Positions 10,664 through 20,873 of a stretch of 64,000 bases of DNA are shown piece by piece (the first letter of the stretch is position 1; each line of letters starts with the position of its first letter). The DNA is from Cladocopium goreaui (taxonomy: Eukaryota > Sar > Dinophyceae > Suessiales > Symbiodiniaceae), in the NCBI GenBank assembly GCA_947184155.2, contig CAMXCT020006767.1, forward strand, positions 743,749-807,748, in the 5' to 3' direction. The translations under genes were made by a program, and so were the position numbers. The notes under the pieces were generated by a model. That model worked only from the letters and a program-made list of their open reading frames with translations, was not told where the DNA came from and made no database searches.

Positions 10664-11744
10664 TCACCAGCGATTGGTACATTCTGTCATCCTTATCGGT
10701 GCCTGGCCTGAGAAGGTATCTGCTTCAAAAGGAAGGCATGCATGCTGACAGATGTGCTGGATCTGCTTGCAAGCCAGAAGCTTGAATGCATCAGAACCAT
10801 AGAGGAGGCCAAGCTGTGAAGCTTGTTTCAAGGAAGCTTGTCCATCTCCAAGTTGTTGTGCGAGCCTCTTGACGTCAGGAAGCAACAGCTTTCGCATAAA
10901 GTTTGGTCAGGCTTTCCCAGCCTTTCGTCTAACTTTCTCCGCAGAGCAGAGATGCCTGTACCTCAAATCAAATGCCAGCTTGGGCCAACTCCTCCAAGAA
11001 AAACAAGCCCCCTCTATACAGCTGCAAATTTCGACAAGATCTTTTTGCGCACATTCATGCCAAGGTTTTCCCTGGTTTCCGGCCAGAAGCAGGCCCAAGT
11101 ATTGGTCTTCAACCCTCAAATGGTTTCACAAAATTCCAGCCAAACGCCCGATCATGAGCGCGGCCAGCCAAGGTTGCCCGTCCTGGCAAAGAGAGACGAA
11201 AGCACAGAGGGAGAGAGGAACAGATACACATAGACACACATATACATGTTTTTACAAGTACATGTACATGTCCGTATATACATGTCTTTGTATACATATA
11301 TATATATGCTATACATTTGTATCTCTCTCTATATATATATATATATACATACTTACTCAAATTTGTATGCCCGTATGTATGTTTGTATGCATGCATGCAT
11401 GAGCGCGTGCATGTGTGTAAATTGAAAATATGAGACTATAAATATATTATATATAGATATTTATGCATATGGACACAAACAGAGGACATGGAGGGCAAAG
11501 AATGTTCATACTGCACTGCTGAATGTTTTAAATGACATACTGGATTCACCGGGCCAGACACCGTGTCGAACTCAAGCATATCCCCTAGGATATCTAGACG
11601 TGGATAGCCAAAAGGAGGCAAAAGATGCAACTGGGAAGCAAACTTGCGCAGCTCTTTGAGCATGGCTCCAACTTTGGCTCGTTCAAAGCGACTCTCAGCC
11701 ACCTTACACCATGTGCCAAATTCGAGCCCCCAAACAATGCTCAT
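10664..11744 (-). CDS. Three short exon-like stretches of the transposon gene
   Basis: Minus-strand frames at 11520-11744 (TWCKVAESRFERAKVGAML, KELRKFASQLHLLPPFG), 10907-11119 (YLGLLLAGNQGKPWHECAQ) and 10664-10897 (LLPDVKRLAQQLGDGQASLK) have protein-like composition and lie between stronger exons. Between them lie ATACAT microsatellites (10500-10565, 11225-11400) typical of introns. No family recognised; the boundaries are not resolved. Confidence 0.35.
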
Positions 11745-11880
11745 ATAAGCAGCTCCTTTGGTCTTTAAATTTGAACCTCAGGTACCAGCATCAGCTTGGA
11801 TCTTCTTCAATGTGAGCGCAAAGTCTGCTTCCTCAGTGACCTGCTGGATCCTGCAACGTTTGGGAAACCTCAGTCCTGTA

Positions 11881-12257
11881 TCAAAATGCCATCAATAAAA
11901 AAGCTAGCCTGCTGAAGTGGGCAGTGAGGCTTGCGATGTGCTTTGTCATGGCATCTTTTCCCTCATGCAGACTGCTGTGATCTCCGCAGTCAAGCTTGAG
12001 GCTTTGCAGGGCATTGAGCTCTTTTTTGACTTCGTTGCTTGAAAGAATGATCATGCACAGAGTCCAGCTGATGGCATCACCTTTTTCCAATCCACAATAG
12101 TAAGCTCAGGACGTACGAGTACCGTCTTGTCTTGGACTGTCTTGCCCGCCAGCGCGACTTCAGACAACGGTGAAATTGCTTGAGCCTTCGCTTTTGGCTT
12201 CGGCTTAGCCTTGCCTGACAGGCCGAGCGGCTGAAATTCACACAAAGCAAAATTCAA
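11881..12257 (-). CDS. Exon-like stretch of the transposon gene, unrecognised
   Basis: Two overlapping minus frames are open: 12051-12257 (GLSGKAKPKPKAKAQAISP, lysine/alanine-rich) and 11881-12090 (KKELNALQSLKLDCGDHSS). They are probably neighbouring exon parts in different frames. The composition suggests a linker with nuclear-localisation-like basic content. No domain recognised. Confidence 0.33.
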
Positions 12258-12589
12258 CCAAGTTGATTGCTCAGTTCCTGGGCCAAAACTGAGCCTGCAC
12301 CACCGCGAGCTGGTGCCGCAGCAGGGGGTGCAGCTGGGGCCGCTGGGGCTTGCAAGGCCAGCTGTTGCCGCACCAAAGCCATGGGGTCAGCACTCATCAC
12401 AGTGGCAGCTGCCTGTGGGTTACCCTGGCGAAAGACACTAAAGGCATCCGCATTGGAGACAACACCTTTTGTGGTCAGCGAAGTCTTGTTCTGGAATTTT
12501 TCGTCTTCCTCCATTTCCAAACTTGCCCTGTAGCGGGTGCTCTCATCATCCAACGGGGCGTCTGGGTCAGCCATCCCACCACGCGCCAC
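12254..12589 (-). CDS. Exon: acidic then alanine/proline-rich linker
   Basis: Reads MADPDAPLDDESTRYRA, SLEMEEDEKFQNKTSLTTKG, then APAAPAAPPAAAPARGG. This is low-complexity linker sequence with G/C-rich third positions, in line with the neighbouring minus-strand exons. Function unknown. Confidence 0.38.
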   Translation of the reverse strand: MARGGMADPDAPLDDESTRYRASLEMEEDEKFQNKTSLTTKGVVSNADAFSVFRQGNPQAAATVMSADPMALVRQQLALQAPAAPAAPPAAAPARGGAGSVLAQELSNQLG

Positions 12590-12625
12590 ACATGCCTGTA
12601 TTTTTTTCCTCGTAGCAGCAAAGTG

Positions 12626-12934
12626 TCAGGAGTCAAAGCAGAGGATGTGCAAGCATTGCAGCTTGGCAAAACAGTAAAGGACAAAGTTGCAGCCAAAAGT
12701 CTCACTGAACCCTGCCTCCTTCATCTGCTTGATTGTCAACCACTTACGCTTGTGGTTGAACGTTTCCATGTGGGTCTTTTGGACAGTGATTTGGCTCTCG
12801 CACTGTCCCAAATCTTCATTCGCATCCATGTAAAGCTTCAAGGCTTTCAGTTTGGAGTTGTTGTCACCACGAAACATTTCAGCCAGCTGTGGGAACTGCG
12901 CAGCTCTGGGTCCATTTGCGACACGTCCCAGCAA
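12626..12934 (-). CDS. Exon of the transposon gene: coiled or charged segment
   Basis: Reads ATG at 12934 then LGRVANGPRAAQFPQLAEMF, SKLKALKLYMDANEDLGQCE, KRKWLTIKQMKEAGFSE. Similar segments recur in predicted proteins of dinoflagellate repeats, to my recollection, but have no named domain. Confidence 0.42.
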   Translation of the reverse strand: MLGRVANGPRAAQFPQLAEMFRGDNNSKLKALKLYMDANEDLGQCESQITVQKTHMETFNHKRKWLTIKQMKEAGFSETFGCNFVLYCFAKLQCLHILCFDS

Positions 12935-13080
12935 GTTCCACTGTCGCTTGCAGGTCTTGGAGTTGATCTCAGCAACCTGGGACGTCCCTGGAGCATCGCT
13001 CCGGTGTTCTTCTGCATCCTCTTTTTCTTCATGACTCCTCCATCAGACAACGCACCCAGTTGTGCAGAACATGCCTTTGG

Positions 13081-13300
13081 TTAAATAAATAAATAAATAA
13101 ATAAATATATATATATATAATATGTTCCTTGTCACATGTTTTGCTATCCATAGTTTTGGTTAGTTTGTTTTTCCCTTGCTTGTTAATTACTTAATTTGTT
13201 AGTGTGTTAGTAGTTTGTTAACCAGTTAGTTAGTTGTTTGTTTGCTTTTTGGTTTGTTTGTTGATTCGTTGGTGTACTTGCTACCTGAATATTGGCCCCT
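13081..13300. repeat. (AAAT)n, (AT)n and TTTG-rich low complexity
   Basis: aaat repeats at 13085-13105, AT to 13118, then a T/G-rich stretch of gtttgtt and ttagtt words to about 13270. No gene. Confidence 0.8.
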
Positions 13301-13315
13301 GAACAAAACAACCGT

Positions 13316-13755
13316 GACATGTAATAGACCCACATGGCATGAACAAAACCACCATGACATGTAATAAACCACCATGGCATGAACAAAACCGCCATGACAT
13401 GTAACAAATGACCATGACATGAAAATAAACACCATGACATATAATAAGTCATCATGACGTGATCAATAAAACCATGACATGTAATAAACCCATGTGGCAT
13501 GAACAAAACCACCATGACATGAAATGAACCCTCATGACATGAATAAAACCACCATGACATGCGAGAAACCCACATGGCATGAACAAAACCACCATGACAT
13601 GTCATAAAGCCACATGGCATGAACAAAACCACCAAGGCATGAAATGAACCCTCATGACATGAACAAAACCACCATGACATGTCATAAAGCCACATGGCAT
13701 GAACAAAACCATCGTGACATGAAATCAAACATGGAATGAACTACCATGACATGGA
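13316..13755. repeat. 20-bp satellite (gaacaaaaccaccatgacat)
   Basis: Twenty-base units such as gaacaaaaccaccatgacat and gtaataaaccaccatggcat follow without gap for about 22 copies. The minus strand stays open for 173 codons with a methionine/serine/cysteine/histidine-rich repeat that is not a gene. Related to the arrays at 8.6 and 18.2-19.2 kb. Confidence 0.93.
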
Positions 13756-13871
13756 CAAGACATCCGAACACGGATCACCACAATAACATGGAGCTCCCAT
13801 GCAGCACGTCATCATCACCATCACCAGCAGTCAGGTCTAGGTTCGACTTGCCACGCAGCAGGTCTTGACCC

Positions 13872-14459
13872 TCAAGCAAGGTCGCAATGGACCTGACAAG
13901 AAAAACAGACCCAATGCATTGCCAGTATATCAGAATCAAAATGGAACCAGCCAAGCCTCTTGGTTTCTCCACGGAACAGGCCCGACGTCGGAACAGCAGC
14001 AAGGGCAGTCTCATTCTCTTGAGCCTTCCTGCTGGGAGTTTCCAACTCACCTGCAGCCTGCGTCTCCATCTCATCAGCTGCAGGCACCTCATCTTCATGG
14101 CCTCCTTCCTCTGGGTCAGGAAGCTCCCCCAGCTGGTTGTCAGGCGGAACCTCCTGAACCTCATCGGGCAGAGTGTCAGGAAGATCTGGCTCCATGTCCG
14201 ACTCCCAGCCACCATTGCCAACTGTACGAATAGAGTCAATAGCGGCCGCAGGTCTCTTCACTTTCGAAGCTGCACGCCTTGGTTTCTTGGGAGGTGCTGG
14301 CATCTCCTCCGCGATCTCAGCCAATACGTCTTTGGCTTCTCCCACGGTCAAGCCTGTCACCTCTGCAAATTCCTTTGGCGAGGGTGCCTTCCCATGTTCA
14401 CCTTGCCATTCTTGAACTATTTCTCGAAACAAGCTTCCCAACTCAGCAGGAGCCGCCAT
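13872..14459 (-). CDS. ATG-initiated acidic protein of the transposon, unrecognised
   Basis: An ATG in good context (gccATGG) at 14459 opens 195 codons: MAAPAELGSLFREIVQEWQ, KAPSPKEFAEVTGLTVGEA, KDVLAEIAEEM, then a basic patch (KKPRRAASKVKRP) and a long acidic part (PDLPDTLPDEVQEV...). The first 55 residues look like a small helical DNA-binding-type fold, followed by a nuclear-localisation-like patch. It may be the N-terminus of the protein whose C-terminus is the transposase exons, or an accessory protein. The frame also runs upstream through the CCCGGG repeat, but the ATG context favours this start. Confidence 0.45.
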   Translation of the reverse strand: MAAPAELGSLFREIVQEWQGEHGKAPSPKEFAEVTGLTVGEAKDVLAEIAEEMPAPPKKPRRAASKVKRPAAAIDSIRTVGNGGWESDMEPDLPDTLPDEVQEVPPDNQLGELPDPEEGGHEDEVPAADEMETQAAGELETPSRKAQENETALAAVPTSGLFRGETKRLGWFHFDSDILAMHWVCFSCQVHCDLA

Positions 14460-14551
14460 GGCACAGAAAAGGCAAATTTGCTCTATTTGCAAGTCCTCAA
14501 AGCCAAAACTAGCTAAACACCTTGAGCCGACAAGCTTGCAGAAATCAATTT

Positions 14552-14632
14552 TTTGTTCCCGGGGTGTTCCCGGAGGTTCCCGGGGTGTTCCCGGGGTTTT
14601 CCCGGGTTGTTCCCGGGTTGTTTTTTTCAAGG
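14552..14632. repeat. Short CCCGGG-type minisatellite
   Basis: Seven copies of a 10-12-base word near gttcccgggg. It lies directly upstream of the ATG of the acidic minus-strand ORF and could be part of its leader or promoter. Confidence 0.85.
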
Positions 14633-14732
14633 TTTCCATGCCCTGCATGTTCCTGCCAAGGTATGCTAGCCACAAAAAAAAACTTTTGACAATCCGCATC
14701 AATTTTTCTTGTGGCGTCGACACACTACTTTG

Positions 14733-15005
14733 CTAGTCGTCCCATGGCTTTGCCACTGCCGAAACCTGTCCAAAAGCCTTTTCTAAGAGCGGTTTCCATG
14801 TGCACGATGGAGAGAAGGTGGAACTCTTGCGCAAGTACCGGTTCACAGAAACGACATTGGCCTTACACAGTGGTTCCGTTGACAACAGCTTTGACCACAG
14901 AAATTGAAACAAGGCCCAGGCGTCATCCCATGTGTCAGTTTGACTCCAATCTATGTCCTGCAGGGATCTGAATGGAGAAGAAGATATACCAACTATACCT
15001 ACCAC
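14733..15005 (-). CDS. Exon-like stretch, unrecognised
   Basis: Minus frame reading DIDWSQTDTWDDAWALFQF, LWSKLLSTEPLCKANVVSV and TWKPLLEKAFGQVSAVAK. Tryptophan-rich with plausible codon use. It lies between the 15.2-kb exon and the 14.46-kb ATG and may be the 3' exon of a separate upstream transposon gene. Confidence 0.33.
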   Translation of the reverse strand: MVGIVGISSSPFRSLQDIDWSQTDTWDDAWALFQFLWSKLLSTEPLCKANVVSVNRYLRKSSTFSPSCTWKPLLEKAFGQVSAVAKPWDD

Positions 15006-15210
15006 AGTTCAGAATTGCAAGTCCTCGAAAAGTTCGACATCTGTCTTCGTGAAGTCAACTTGGCCCTCAAAGGTCGGACGAGGCAGGGCCTGACACATGA
15101 ACAGACTGTCCATCTATGGAAACCAAGCAGCTGAGAAAACACATATGCCCACCTTCCAACTTGGTTTGCCCATTTCTTTCTTCAGTTGTGCCAGGTGCAC
15201 ACCAAACTTG

Positions 15211-15678
15211 TCATGGTAAGCCCTTATCCAAAAGAAGCTGGGGTGCGCCCAGGAGAAAGCCACATAGCCTTGCAAGAAACTCAGGACCACACTGGCTTTC
15301 GTGAAGCCTCTCTTTGATTCCGCTCCAGCTTGTGGAGCCATCTTCCTTCTTTCTGCGTTTCACAAGGGGGTCACCTTCCATGGAAGACAGGTCTGCAGCT
15401 GTGAGGTGGCCAGCTGCAAGGCCCAACTCTGACAAGAGCTGTTCATCATTGCTCCACAACCAATGCCTTTTTGGAGTTGTGGTGGACCGATTGGTGGCAT
15501 AGGCCCCACCCCAGATCCCAAGTGTGAAGATATTCTGTTCCTTGAAGAAACAGTCAAGTCTTGGGTGTGCTGGAGCTCTGGACCCCTGAGGTTGTTCCAG
15601 TAGGAATCGGCATAGCAAACTCAAAGAGTAGTACATCAACAACACCACTCGTGAAGCTAGCCGGTTTCCAAAACGCAC
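15211..15678 (-). CDS. Exon of a second transposon gene: FLLEQPQGSRAPAHPRL
   Basis: Reads MYYSLSLLCRFLLEQPQGSR, RAPAHPRLDCFFKEQNIF, LGIWGGAYATNRSTTTPKR, HWLWSNDEQLLSELG. The pattern hydrophobic-EQP....S, H.R......G, (T/S)PK...W.SN recurs in a large dinoflagellate protein family of unknown function. I recall the pattern but not a name. Third codon positions are G/C-rich. Boundaries are unresolved. Confidence 0.42.
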   Translation of the reverse strand: MRFGNRLASRVVLLMYYSLSLLCRFLLEQPQGSRAPAHPRLDCFFKEQNIFTLGIWGGAYATNRSTTTPKRHWLWSNDEQLLSELGLAAGHLTAADLSSMEGDPLVKRRKKEDGSTSWSGIKERLHESQCGPEFLARLCGFLLGAPQLLLDKGLP

Positions 15679-15754
15679 AAAATTGTATCCTCGATTTCCT
15701 TCTGGGAAGAGCCAACTGCGCCCGTGTGTGCCAGCAGCCCTGAGCTTTTGGCAG

Positions 15755-15862
15755 AATGGAAAAATGAGATGTGTATATATATATATATATTATATTTCTA
15801 TTTATATTTGTATATATATATATATATATATAGAATAGATAAATAAATAGATAGATAGGTAG
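15755..15862. repeat. (AT)n and (GATA)n microsatellite
   Basis: AT runs at 15770-15830 followed by aaataaatagatagatagg. Confidence 0.9.
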
Positions 15863-16643
15863 GTAGAGGCAAGAAAAAATTCTCTTCATATCCATGTTCA
15901 AGCCAGATTCGGCACACAAAAGCTGTCGCAACACAAGGCCATTATGTGTAGCGCCCCCTCTTTTGAGCGCCGCATTGTCTGGAGACAAAGCCTAGCTGAC
16001 AAAGCAAATTGGTCAAGAAAAATCTGACGTTGCACTGATGAGGCCCAGGCGCAAAGCCAGCATCAGTCAAGAAATCGAAAGCTCTGCTATTGTGGTTGCT
16101 CCGATCGAGCTCCACTCCAGAATATCCAGCCTGGCACAATGGGATCTAAACAGCTATAAGAAGGAAATTGGCACAGGCAGCGGACGCCTGTCGCAGCTGT
16201 TGGCTTACTTTGCCCTGCCCGCTGAAGTATTCTATAAAATCATACGCCTGAGATGCAGGCAGTCAGATGTTTTTAGTGGTGGGTCCATCCCACAATATGC
16301 TGAGGCTATGACACTTGAGGAGTCCAAAGCACCCATATTGATGATGTGAAGGTGCAGCAAAATAAGAATTGGAGGGGCGCCCCAAGAAAGCAGCTCGGCA
16401 ACCCCCATGGCTCAAAATCTTCCGATCGCTTTTGAACAGAAAACTGCATAGTGCACAGCTTTGGCACATGCACACACACACACACACCGTTGATCTGGCG
16501 TAACAAATCAAGAATGGCAATGCTCTTTCTTTTTGGCCCACCGCATATCAACCCTAGCAGCGGCAGCAGAGATAATTTAACCGTGGCGAATTACCACAGT
16601 GAAGGCAAATCTGTACACGGAATTTGAGCCAGTCTATGCCAGT

Positions 16644-17678
16644 CTACATGAAGCGTCGTTTCTTCAACTGGCCAGGTGTAAGCGAGGCCAGGCAGGAGGC
16701 ACGCTCAGAACTTCCCATCCACAGATCCGATGCCTGCCTGAAGGACAGGCTACTGTCCGCAGCCCGCTTGGCCCTGATAAATTCCATCCTTTTTTTCTGG
16801 AAGTCACCAGGGACATATGTGGTATCTTCCTCCTGGTCTCCAGGGACGGCTGCGGCAGACAGCCCATCAGACAAAGGCACAGCTAATGCTGCCTCCTCCT
16901 CCGGCCCCACATCATCTCCCCCCTTCTTCTTTGAATTTTTCTTGCCTTTCGCTGTTGTTTTCTTGGCCTTCCTTTTGGGAGCAGGCTTCGGAAGAGCTTC
17001 CTCAGTACTGCCACCCATGTCTTGCGCATCATCCTTCACAGTTGAGAAGGGCACAAGACACTTGGCTTCTTCAGCAGTTTGCTTCAGAGAATCCAACACA
17101 TGTGCAGGCAACATGTGCTTTGACCTGGCCGGTGTAGCAACCGGGCGATCCTGCTGCGATGCTGCTGCCTTGGCATCTCTGAAAGCTTTGCACTTTGCAG
17201 TCAAAGTTGCCCAATCCAGCTTAGGCTTGGCTGCAGCAGCTTTCTCCAGAACTCCTTCAGGATTCCCAGGTACTGCAGCATCCAAAAGCATTTCAACGCT
17301 GTCTGCGCTGACTTGCGAGTCGCATTCAGCATGGTCAAGCTGCGGTGGAAGCTTCTGGAGTCTCTGCTTCAGGTTGGTCAAATTCTTCAGCTTTGACGTT
17401 TGTGGCGCATCCTTCAGAGTTCTTTTGAACTTGGTGACACATTTCCGAAGTCCACAGGCCATCTTTCCTGCAAGAGCTCCCACGCAATCCATACTGATAC
17501 CCAATGGTATCATCTTCTGCTGCTGGAAGAAAAGCATTATCCCATCTGACAGGACTTGCTCTGACAGGCGAGCAATGTGGGGCGTCACCTTGAGGACAGC
17601 GAAGATGGCCTGCACCAGCATGTTTCGATTGAACATGATTATAGATAGGTAGAGCAAGTCTGCTGCAGAAAAAACCAT
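16644..17678 (-). CDS. Large exon with lysine-rich NLS-like segment, unrecognised
   Basis: A 344-codon minus frame, the longest single exon in the transposon. The N-terminal part (LVQAIFAVLKVTPHIARLS) is helical; the middle is rich in A and K. A basic stretch (PKRKAKKTTAKGKK) looks like a nuclear-localisation signal. The C-terminus reads YVPGDFQKKRMEFIRAKRA then GQLKKRRFM. A short YVPGDFQKKR-type tail ending in KRR(F/Y) is common in dinoflagellate repeat proteins, to my recollection. The ATG at 17678 follows ttttttctgcag on the minus strand, so the exon more probably begins at the acceptor near 17666. Confidence 0.45.
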   Translation of the reverse strand: MVFSAADLLYLSIIMFNRNMLVQAIFAVLKVTPHIARLSEQVLSDGIMLFFQQQKMIPLGISMDCVGALAGKMACGLRKCVTKFKRTLKDAPQTSKLKNLTNLKQRLQKLPPQLDHAECDSQVSADSVEMLLDAAVPGNPEGVLEKAAAAKPKLDWATLTAKCKAFRDAKAAASQQDRPVATPARSKHMLPAHVLDSLKQTAEEAKCLVPFSTVKDDAQDMGGSTEEALPKPAPKRKAKKTTAKGKKNSKKKGGDDVGPEEEAALAVPLSDGLSAAAVPGDQEEDTTYVPGDFQKKRMEFIRAKRAADSSLSFRQASDLWMGSSERASCLASLTPGQLKKRRFM

Positions 17679-18239
17679 ACGACGTTAGCAGGCCTGGGTG
17701 TTGAGATCGCAATCTCGCAGAGTGGCGTCAGCATTCTTGAACAAACCTTCAGAGTGTGCTTGGATGAAGCTGAACTTGGCCTCGGACAAGAAGCACAGCT
17801 TCAACTAGGTGCAGCAAGGAACAAAAACACCACGCAGAAGCAACATAGGCAAGCAACATCTAGCAGTTCAGGCTCTTCTCCAAAAGCATCAGCGTACTTC
17901 TGGGCAAGGTCCGGGTCAGCCAGAAGCTGCTTCAAAGTTCTCATGGCTTGTGCTCCGCCCTATACCGGTCCAAGAGGAGCTGCAGGAGGGAACAGCCATG
18001 TGTCCAAGAAGCAAGGTAGATGCAGATTCTGCACTTAAGCAAGGGCACTGGAGGTAGACTGCCATTTTGACCATCTATACTTTCGAAACTTATGTTTTGC
18101 CGCCTGAGGCCAGTCGAACCCTTATATGATGGGTCCCAGCAACAAACATTTAAACAAAAAAACCTGACAGGAACAAACCACCATGCCACGTGACTGCATT
18201 GGGAACCAAAAAACCATGGATTGAGATACCTGGACCTAA

Positions 18240-19210
18240 AAACCATAACACATAACCATGAGCCACCATGGGGTGCAACATCGTAGGATCAAGAACCACT
18301 ATGGCATGTAAAGAACGTCACACATGAGCAACATGAACCGCCATGACTTAAAAAAAGCACAATGACACATGAACAGCATGAACCATCATGACATAAACAA
18401 CACCATGACACATGAACAACATGAACCACCATGACATGTAAAAACAACATGAACCACCATGACATGATGGAACATCAAAACACATGAGCAGCATGAACCA
18501 CCATGACATGAAAAAACCGAACGCACATGAACAACATGAACCACCATGACATGTAAACAAAGCATGACCCATCATGACTTTAAAAAACACCATGACAAGT
18601 GAACAACATGAACCACCACTACATGAACAAAACAACTTGGCACATGAACATGAACCGCCATGACATGAAAAAACACCATGACACATGAACAACATGAACT
18701 TCCATGACATGAAAAAAACAAATGGCACATGAACAACATGAACCACCATGACATATAAACAAAACATGAACCACCATGACTTTTTAAAAAACACCATGAC
18801 ACAAGAACAACATGAACCACCATGACATGAAAAAAAAACACTTGGCACATGAACAACATGAACCGCCATGGCATGAAAAACAACATGACACATGAACAAC
18901 ATGAACTACCATGACATGAACAAACACATGGCTCATGAACAGCATGAACCACCATGACATGTAAACAAAATACGAACCACCATGACATGCAAATAGACAC
19001 GCCATGATATGTAAACAAAACATGAACCGCCATGACATGGAAAACACACCATGACATGTAAAAATGCCATCTGACCGCAACAGACCGCAACAGACAGAAA
19101 CAAACACTGAGGCCCCGGCCAGGTTCATGCAATGACACAATCCACACATGTGCATTACATAAGCCACCATGACATGAAAACAGAAACATCATGTTGACGT
19201 GAATCACCAT
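18240..19210. repeat. CATGA-rich minisatellite, about 1 kb
   Basis: Variable units of about 40-62 bases made of catgaaccaccatgacatg and acaccatgacacatgaac. Same sequence family as the arrays at 8.6 and 13.3 kb. Minus-strand frames (up to 212 codons) are repeat-derived. Confidence 0.92.
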
Positions 19211-19578
19211 GTCATGTAAATCTTAGGTCCCGACAGGCATCCCACCTGCTGACAGGGAACGCACACACAACCAAAACACAAAAGTACCAGCTGAGCTCTA
19301 GACATCATAAACCTAGGTACCTTGTGCCATGCGCAAACTGAAGCATGTGTTGCACCATTGCCATTGCTGATACAATCTTCACTGAGGCCAGCTCCGTCAT
19401 TCACATCTTCACCTCAGACAAGTTGCTGCAAAGCAAAAAATTGCAAACAAACCACGCAAAGCAGCGATCATGTCAGATATTTTGTGCTGCTGCAGCCGTC
19501 AAACCAACAGTGCGCCAGTGCAGCGCTATTTTTTAGCCCAGTCTGTGCGTAGCTTGCAGTCAGCTATACTCTACATCC

Positions 19579-19880
19579 TCAGAGATCACCATGGTCCACG
19601 TGCGCTTCCTTGGCACATGCAATGGACAAGAGATTCCCCATTAAAAAAATCAAATTAAGGCCCAGGCTGCGGCACGACTGCCGGAGGTGGTGGGCAGATC
19701 GGGCCAAACGATCCACTGGCTGGAGTCCTGCAATCCACAGACTGGTCCAAGAAGCAACAGAAAGTTCTCTCATCCAATCTGTCCTCTGCGTTGGTGGGTG
19801 TTTACTGGTCTGACCCAGCGCGCCATGCAGGTCTGCAACTTTTGGCGTTGCAGGCTTTGCCCTCAGTTTGGCGACATCAA
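19579..19880 (-). CDS. Exon-like stretch of the upstream transposon gene
   Basis: Minus frame DVAKLRAKPATPKVADLHG, ALGQTSKHPPTQRTDWMREL, SVASWTSLWIAGLQPVDRLA. Coding-like codon use; no domain recognised. An intron-like AT segment follows. Confidence 0.35.
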
Positions 19881-19919
19881 AACTGAAAAAAAACATGCGC
19901 CCCAAAAATGCCCAGTATA

Positions 19920-20290
19920 TGTTTGCCACACTTGAGGCCTGGACTTCACTGGGGGCTGCTCCGCGGAAGAGGAACTCTTGGAAGACCCAAGCTGCTTGGG
20001 TGCAGCCTGTACTGCAGGTGCCTTTGGTCCTGTAGCAGCCATGGGCATTGCCTTTGCCTGCCGGTTCTTCACTGCGGCAGCGTGTTCTTTTTTCAGGTCC
20101 CTGATTGCTGGAACCTCAGTTTTTCGTGGTGCTCTTCGATCTGCTTGGCAGTCACTGGGTCGTATGCAGGTCCCTTGCTTGGGTTTGGATCCAAACTCAC
20201 ACCTTTTGCCGAGGTGTTTTCAGCCTCAGACATGCAGGTGTGTTGAAAATTCTCAAGGTCAAACCATGCAAGGGAATAAGTTCCTGGCAC
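19920..20290 (-). CDS. Exon-like stretch of the upstream transposon gene (two frames)
   Basis: At 20093-20290 the minus frame gives SLAWFDLENFQHTCMSEAE then KGPAYDPVTAKQIEEHHEK. From about 20105 downward a shifted frame gives DLKKEHAAAVKNRQAKAMP then APKQLGSSKSSSSAEQPP. The frames overlap around caatcag|ggacc, which could be a splice acceptor or a frameshift. Charged, linker-like. Confidence 0.35.
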
Positions 20291-20789
20291 AGGGAGGCAG
20301 ATTTTGCCGGGCAGGAAAGCTCAAGATCTGAGCCTTTGAGAGGGCGCCACGTGTTTCAGCGCGGGCCTGTGCAAATGGCTAAAGTGAAGCCATGCTTCAA
20401 GAAGAAATAATGAAGTACCGCTTGCACGCCTTCTTCTCAATCTCGTCAGCAATCAGCATATGGAGTCGCGTGGTCAGCGGTTTGCTGGAAGCCAAATGGC
20501 TGCAAAAGCAAGATGAAATCACACACTGCCTGAAATGTCAGCATTCTGCTGGATAGTAACCCGAACTGATCACAGCTTCCAGATTTTTGAGGGCTAGACA
20601 TTCTGCACGGAAAATGCAGTGGGCACACAGCAAATGAGCCAAAACAGACTGCCAAGACTGCAAGTAATCACCATGCTGCAACATCTCTTGATCACGCAGG
20701 CACGCATGAAAAAGACAAAACATGACCATTTTGAAAAAATCATTCGAATTCATAAAAAAAATCAAAAGTTTGATGCATGAGCTCAGGGT

Positions 20790-20873
20790 TTTAAGTACGA
20801 AATGGCCATTTCTGACCTAAAACCCCTCATTTCTTATTTCTTACTTAAAACCCCTACGAGATGCCCCTCTGGG
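20790..20873. repeat. Right terminal and subterminal repeat of the 12.6-kb transposon
   Basis: Two to three copies of the word tttct(g/t)acctaaaacccc lead to ATGCCCCTCTGGG, the inverse of the left end. Confidence 0.6.

Larger units (their letters stand above)
8240..20873 (-). mobile_element. Probable 12.6-kb DNA transposon (TNP2/Plavaka-like) with minus-strand genes
   Basis: A 13-bp inverted terminal match (CCCAGAGGGGCAT at 8240, its complement at 20861) brackets the block. Beside both ends lie copies of the subterminal word TTTCTTACTTAAAACCCC in the same orientation. All recognisable coding stretches inside read on the minus strand, including a transposase-like protein at 8910-10455. Related CATGA-rich satellites occur three times inside. 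A 3-bp TCC flanks both ends if the left end is taken as 8241, but this is too short to rely on. Superfamily assignment rests on the D-x-MH-x4-LG and PKLH motifs and is tentative. Confidence 0.55.

Noticed and set aside
13207-13728. 173-codon minus-strand ORF
   Set aside because: Produced entirely by the 20-bp satellite; no codon bias or domain.
18348-19210. 184-, 212- and 128-codon minus-strand ORFs
   Set aside because: Open frames through a CATGA minisatellite; cysteine/methionine/valine-rich repeats only.
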